64,000 bases of DNA from CAWACP01 sp963832965. GTDB lineage: Bacteria; Acidobacteriota; Terriglobia; Bryobacterales; Bryobacteraceae. The notes below the pieces were generated by a model. That model made no database searches, was not told the DNA's origin, and worked only from the letters and a program-made list of their open reading frames with translations. The DNA lies in assembly GCA_963832965.1 (NCBI GenBank), contig CAWHVW010000001.1:1-64000 (forward strand), in the 5' to 3' direction. Shown here in pieces: positions 61,026 through 64,000 of the stretch; position 1 is the first letter of the stretch; each line of letters begins with the position of its first letter. A program made the position numbers and the translations under genes.

Positions 61026-62471
61026 ATGAAAGCGCTTGCAGAAGCGCGCACGTTCATGAAAACAGGCTCTGATATTACCCTCGGCCTCATCGTGGGAAAC
61101 CGCGGTTTCTTTCCCGGGCACCTCGCCAAATCCGGCCGCGACGAGATGATCGGCGTGCTGGAGAAAGCGGGCGTGAAAGTGGTCGCGCTCGGCGCGGAGG
61201 ACAGCAAATACGGCGCGGTAGAAACGCACGCCGAAGCGCGCAAGTGCGGAGACCTGTTCGATCGCCATCGCCGCGAAATCGACGGCATCATCGTCACGCT
61301 GCCGAATTTCGGCGACGAGCGCGGCATCGCTGACGCGTTGCGCCTTTCCGGGCTCAAGGTGCCGGTGCTGGTGCAGGCCACGCCGGACACGCCCGGCCAC
61401 ATGACCATCGCCGACCGCCGCGACAGCTTCTGCGGCAAGATGTCCTGCTGCAACAATCTCAAGCAATACGGCATCCCCTGCTCGCTGACCACGCTGCACA
61501 CGGAAGCGCCCGGCTCGCCCGAATTCGCAAAGGATCTGGAGTGGTTCAAGGCGGTTTGCCGGGTGGTGCGCGGCATGAATAACCTGCGCGTGGGGGCCAT
61601 CGGCGCGCGGCCGGCCGCGTTCAACACCGTCCGCTACAGCGAAAAGCTGCTGGAGCGGGCGGGCATCTCGGTGGAACCCATCGACCTTTCTGAAATCTTC
61701 GGCCGCATCGCCAAAATGAAGGACGACGATCCCGCGGCGCTGGCCAAGCTGGCGGCCATCGAAGCCTACGTCACCGTGGCCGACACGCCGAAATCGGCCC
61801 TGCTGAAGATGGCGAAGTTCGGCGCGGTGGTGGATGAGTGGATGCGCCAGACCGCCGTCTCCATCAGCGCCGTGCAGTGCTGGACGTCCATGGAAGAGTA
61901 CTTCGGCGTGGTCCCCTGCACGGTGATGAGCATGATGAGCAACAACCTGATGTCCAGCGCCTGCGAAGTGGATATCTGCGGCGTCCTCGGCATGCACGCG
62001 CTCCAACTGGCTTCAGGAACGCCCAGCGCCCTGCTCGATTGGAACAATAACTACGGCGGCGATCCCGACAAGGCCGTGTGCTTCCATTGCAGCAATCTGC
62101 CGAAACATTTCTTCGAGACAGTGAAGATGGACTTCCAGCTCATAATCGCCGGAACCGTGGGCCGCGAGAACACCTACGGCACCTGCGTGGGTCGCGTAAA
62201 GGCGGGGCCAATGACTTATGCGCGCTTCTCCACCATTGACGACGAGGGGTTGATCGCGGGCTACGTGGGCGAGGGCGAGTTCACCAGCGATCCCCTGGAC
62301 ACTTTCGGCGGAGCCGGCGTGGTGCGCATTCCCAGGCTGCAGAACCTGCTGCGCTATATCTGCGAAAACGGTTTCGAGCATCATGTGGCCGCGAATCTGT
62401 CCAGCACGGCGCCGGTGCTGGAAGAGGCCGCGGAAAAGTATCTCGGCTGGCATGTGTACCGGCACGAATAG
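61026..62471 (+). CDS. L-fucose/L-arabinose isomerase-family protein
   Basis: A 481-residue protein from ATG 61026; a TTG lies two codons upstream. Blocks LGLIVGNRGFFPGHLAKSGRDEMI, IIVTLPNFGDERGIADALRLSGLKVPVLVQATPD, and AVSISAVQCWTSMEEYFGVVPCTVMSMMSNNLMSSACEVDICG match the family where the Glu and Asp bind manganese (EEYFG and EVD). Its end is HVAANLSS.. (metal His). The exact sugar is undecided: fucose-, arabinose- or a 6-deoxy sugar isomerase. It is followed 15 bp later by a sugar kinase, together forming an isomerase-kinase operon. Confidence 0.83.
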   Translation: MKALAEARTFMKTGSDITLGLIVGNRGFFPGHLAKSGRDEMIGVLEKAGVKVVALGAEDSKYGAVETHAEARKCGDLFDRHRREIDGIIVTLPNFGDERGIADALRLSGLKVPVLVQATPDTPGHMTIADRRDSFCGKMSCCNNLKQYGIPCSLTTLHTEAPGSPEFAKDLEWFKAVCRVVRGMNNLRVGAIGARPAAFNTVRYSEKLLERAGISVEPIDLSEIFGRIAKMKDDDPAALAKLAAIEAYVTVADTPKSALLKMAKFGAVVDEWMRQTAVSISAVQCWTSMEEYFGVVPCTVMSMMSNNLMSSACEVDICGVLGMHALQLASGTPSALLDWNNNYGGDPDKAVCFHCSNLPKHFFETVKMDFQLIIAGTVGRENTYGTCVGRVKAGPMTYARFSTIDDEGLIAGYVGEGEFTSDPLDTFGGAGVVRIPRLQNLLRYICENGFEHHVAANLSSTAPVLEEAAEKYLGWHVYRHE

Positions 62472-62486
62472 TCAACAGGAGACACC

Positions 62487-64000
62487 GTGAGCATTGTTGC
62501 CGGGGTGGACTTTGGGACGCTCAGTGTTCGCGTCTCCATATTCGATAGCGCCAAAGGCAGGCTGGGTTCGGGCACGGCGCAATATGCTCTGCATCGCCGC
62601 CGCGACGATCCCGATTACGCCACGCAAAGCCACGCCGATCACATGACAGCGCTGGTGGAAGCGGCGCGTGAAGCGGTCGGCGCGGCTGACGTTGACGGCC
62701 AGGCAATCGAAGCCATGGCCATCGATACCACCGGGTCCAGCGTCATTCCCGTAGGCGAGCGCCTGGAGCCGCTGGACGATTACTATCTGTGGTGCGATCA
62801 TCGCGGCTGGCGGGAAGCAGCGCTGATCACGAAGACCGCCCACGAAACCGGCCTGGAGGCCATCAACTGGTGTGGCGGAACCTATTCCTCCGAGTGGGGC
62901 TTCTCGAAACTGCTGCACTGGCTGCGCCACAATCCCGGCAAGCGCGGCCGCATGACCACCGCGCTCGAACACTGCGACATGGTTGCGGCCACATTGTGCG
63001 GCATCACCAACCCCGCCGAGGTTCCGCGCAGCATCTGCGCCATGGGCCACAAGTGGATGTGGAACCAGCAGCTCGGCGGCCTTCCGCCAGAGCAGTTCCT
63101 GGCGCGCGTGGATCCATTGCTCGCCGGCGTTCGTGAAAAAATCGCGCTCGGACGCTACCAGACCTCAGACGCTATTGCCGGAACGCTGGCGCCGGACTGG
63201 GCTGAAAAAATGGGCTTGCCGGCCGGCATACCGATTCCCGTGGGCGCTTTCGATGCGCACTGGGACGCTATCGGCGCCGGTTGCCGCCTGGGCGACGTCG
63301 TCAACGTGGTCGGCACGTCCACCTGCATCATCGCCATGAGCACGGAGAGCGCGCTGGTGCCCGGCGTGTGCGGGGTGGTGCGCGGTTCCGTGCATCCTTC
63401 GTATACCGGAATTGAAGCGGGCCTTTCCGCCACCGGCGATATCTTCGACGCCATCGCCCGGCGCGCCGGAACCACGGTGCATGAACTGTCCAAAGATCTG
63501 GAGACGTACAAGCCCGGCCAGACCGGCCTGTTGCGTCTCACCTGGGATAACGGCGACCGCACCGTGCTGGTGAATCCCGAGCTCGGCGGCGTCACCCTCG
63601 GCTGGAACCTCACCCATACCGCGCAGGATGAGTTGTTCGCGGCCATCGAAGGGACGGCCTTCCACACGCACATCATTCTGGATCGCATGGAAGAACACGG
63701 CGTGCCGGTGCGCCGTGTCATCAACGGTGGAGGCATCCCGCGCAAGAACGCGGTGCTCAACCAGGTGTACGCGAACATTCTGAACAAGCCGATTCTGGTG
63801 CCCGACGGCGACGTCACCAGCCTGGGATCGGCGATCTTTGCATTTCTCGCTGCGGGCGCGTTTCGGACCATCGAAGAAGCACAGGATGCGCTCTGCCCGC
63901 CGTATGTGACGCTGGAGCCGGAAACCGCCAGCCGCTCAATATATGATGAACTCGCCGGCCACTACCGGCAGTTGTATTTTGCGCTGGGAAGCCGGGATTC
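62487..64000 (+). CDS. FGGY-family sugar kinase (ribulokinase-like), runs off the window
   Basis: At least 504 codons from GTG 62487, with the ribosome-binding site AGGAG at 62477-62481. The phosphate-binding start is VAGVDFGTLSVRVSIFD. FGGY landmarks include EAMAIDTTGSSVIPVG, YYLWCDHRGWREAA, and the C-terminal VVNVVGTSTCIIAMS and RRVINGGGIPRKNAVLNQVYANILNKPI. The layout is that of AraB-type ribulokinases. It phosphorylates the ketose made by the preceding isomerase. No stop is reached before base 64000, so the C-terminus lies outside. Confidence 0.88.
   Translation, partial: MSIVAGVDFGTLSVRVSIFDSAKGRLGSGTAQYALHRRRDDPDYATQSHADHMTALVEAAREAVGAADVDGQAIEAMAIDTTGSSVIPVGERLEPLDDYYLWCDHRGWREAALITKTAHETGLEAINWCGGTYSSEWGFSKLLHWLRHNPGKRGRMTTALEHCDMVAATLCGITNPAEVPRSICAMGHKWMWNQQLGGLPPEQFLARVDPLLAGVREKIALGRYQTSDAIAGTLAPDWAEKMGLPAGIPIPVGAFDAHWDAIGAGCRLGDVVNVVGTSTCIIAMSTESALVPGVCGVVRGSVHPSYTGIEAGLSATGDIFDAIARRAGTTVHELSKDLETYKPGQTGLLRLTWDNGDRTVLVNPELGGVTLGWNLTHTAQDELFAAIEGTAFHTHIILDRMEEHGVPVRRVINGGGIPRKNAVLNQVYANILNKPILVPDGDVTSLGSAIFAFLAAGAFRTIEEAQDALCPPYVTLEPETASRSIYDELAGHYRQLYFALGSRD

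Overview
The window reads as a contiguous chromosomal piece of a high-GC, Gram-negative heterotroph, most likely an acidobacterium of the Solibacter/Bryobacter type. The pointers are a secreted protein of the VWFA type that is expanded in Acidobacteria, an LptD outer-membrane assembly protein, large numbers of signal-peptide enzymes for plant polysaccharides, small zinc-ribbon proteins, GTG/TTG starts and many 4-bp ATGA gene couplings. Taxonomy is inferred from gene content, not from a marker tree. No phage, IS element, CRISPR array or rRNA was found.

Layout. 1-5.9 kb: membrane glycosyltransferase, YfhO-like protein and a GT2-methyltransferase fusion, then two small proteins. 6.2-8.8 kb: ECF sigma factor, anti-sigma-like membrane protein (frame disrupted), zinc-ribbon membrane protein and a secreted hydrolase. 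8.8-13.8 kb: decayed toxin-antitoxin (TA) pair, MFS transporter, ABC exporter whose 3' end is tandemly duplicated, and YihY/BrkB. 13.8-15 kb: RNase H-like nuclease. 15.2-27.1 kb: a single co-directional cluster (SDR, GH67 alpha-glucuronidase, uronate-isomerase-like protein, URO-D methyltransferase, corrinoid protein, small accessory protein, ferredoxin-ASKHA activator, MetH-activation-like protein, homocysteine methyltransferase, unknown small protein, CE15 glucuronoyl esterase). 27.1-33.6 kb: tRNA-Ala, uvrA, deoxyhypusine-synthase-like protein, CPBP protease, mtnA, glutaminyl cyclase. 34.4-40.8 kb: GT21-like transferase, UDP-sulfoquinovose synthase, paired half-size EamA transporters, decayed MazF locus, B12/radical SAM protein, nikR, acpS. 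40.9-51.6 kb: VWA protein, HicB fragment, ugd, lptD, RDD protein, M20 amidohydrolase, rlmH. 51.6-64 kb: SMP-30 lactonase-like protein, NUDIX (frameshifted), mutS2, radical SAM, class II aldolase, GntR-SPFH pair, M20 peptidase, and a sugar isomerase plus kinase running off the end.

The most interesting system is the 15.2-27.1 kb cluster. Esterase (CE15) and alpha-glucuronidase (GH67) would free 4-O-methyl-glucuronic acid from glucuronoxylan. An isomerase-like protein and an SDR could carry the uronate inward. Between them sits a complete-looking corrinoid methyl-transfer module (substrate methyltransferase, corrinoid carrier, reductive activator, methyl acceptor enzyme). The simplest joint reading is a B12-dependent O-demethylation route for the 4-O-methyl group, with methyl passed to homocysteine. 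This is inference from gene context; each family call is separately supported.

A second theme is genome erosion in the gaps: three toxin-antitoxin remnants, a tandem duplication of an ABC permease tail, two frame-disrupted genes, and a dispersed GGCAGGGCATGGCCCTGCC-type palindrome found at about eight intergenic places, twice adjoining these breakpoints.
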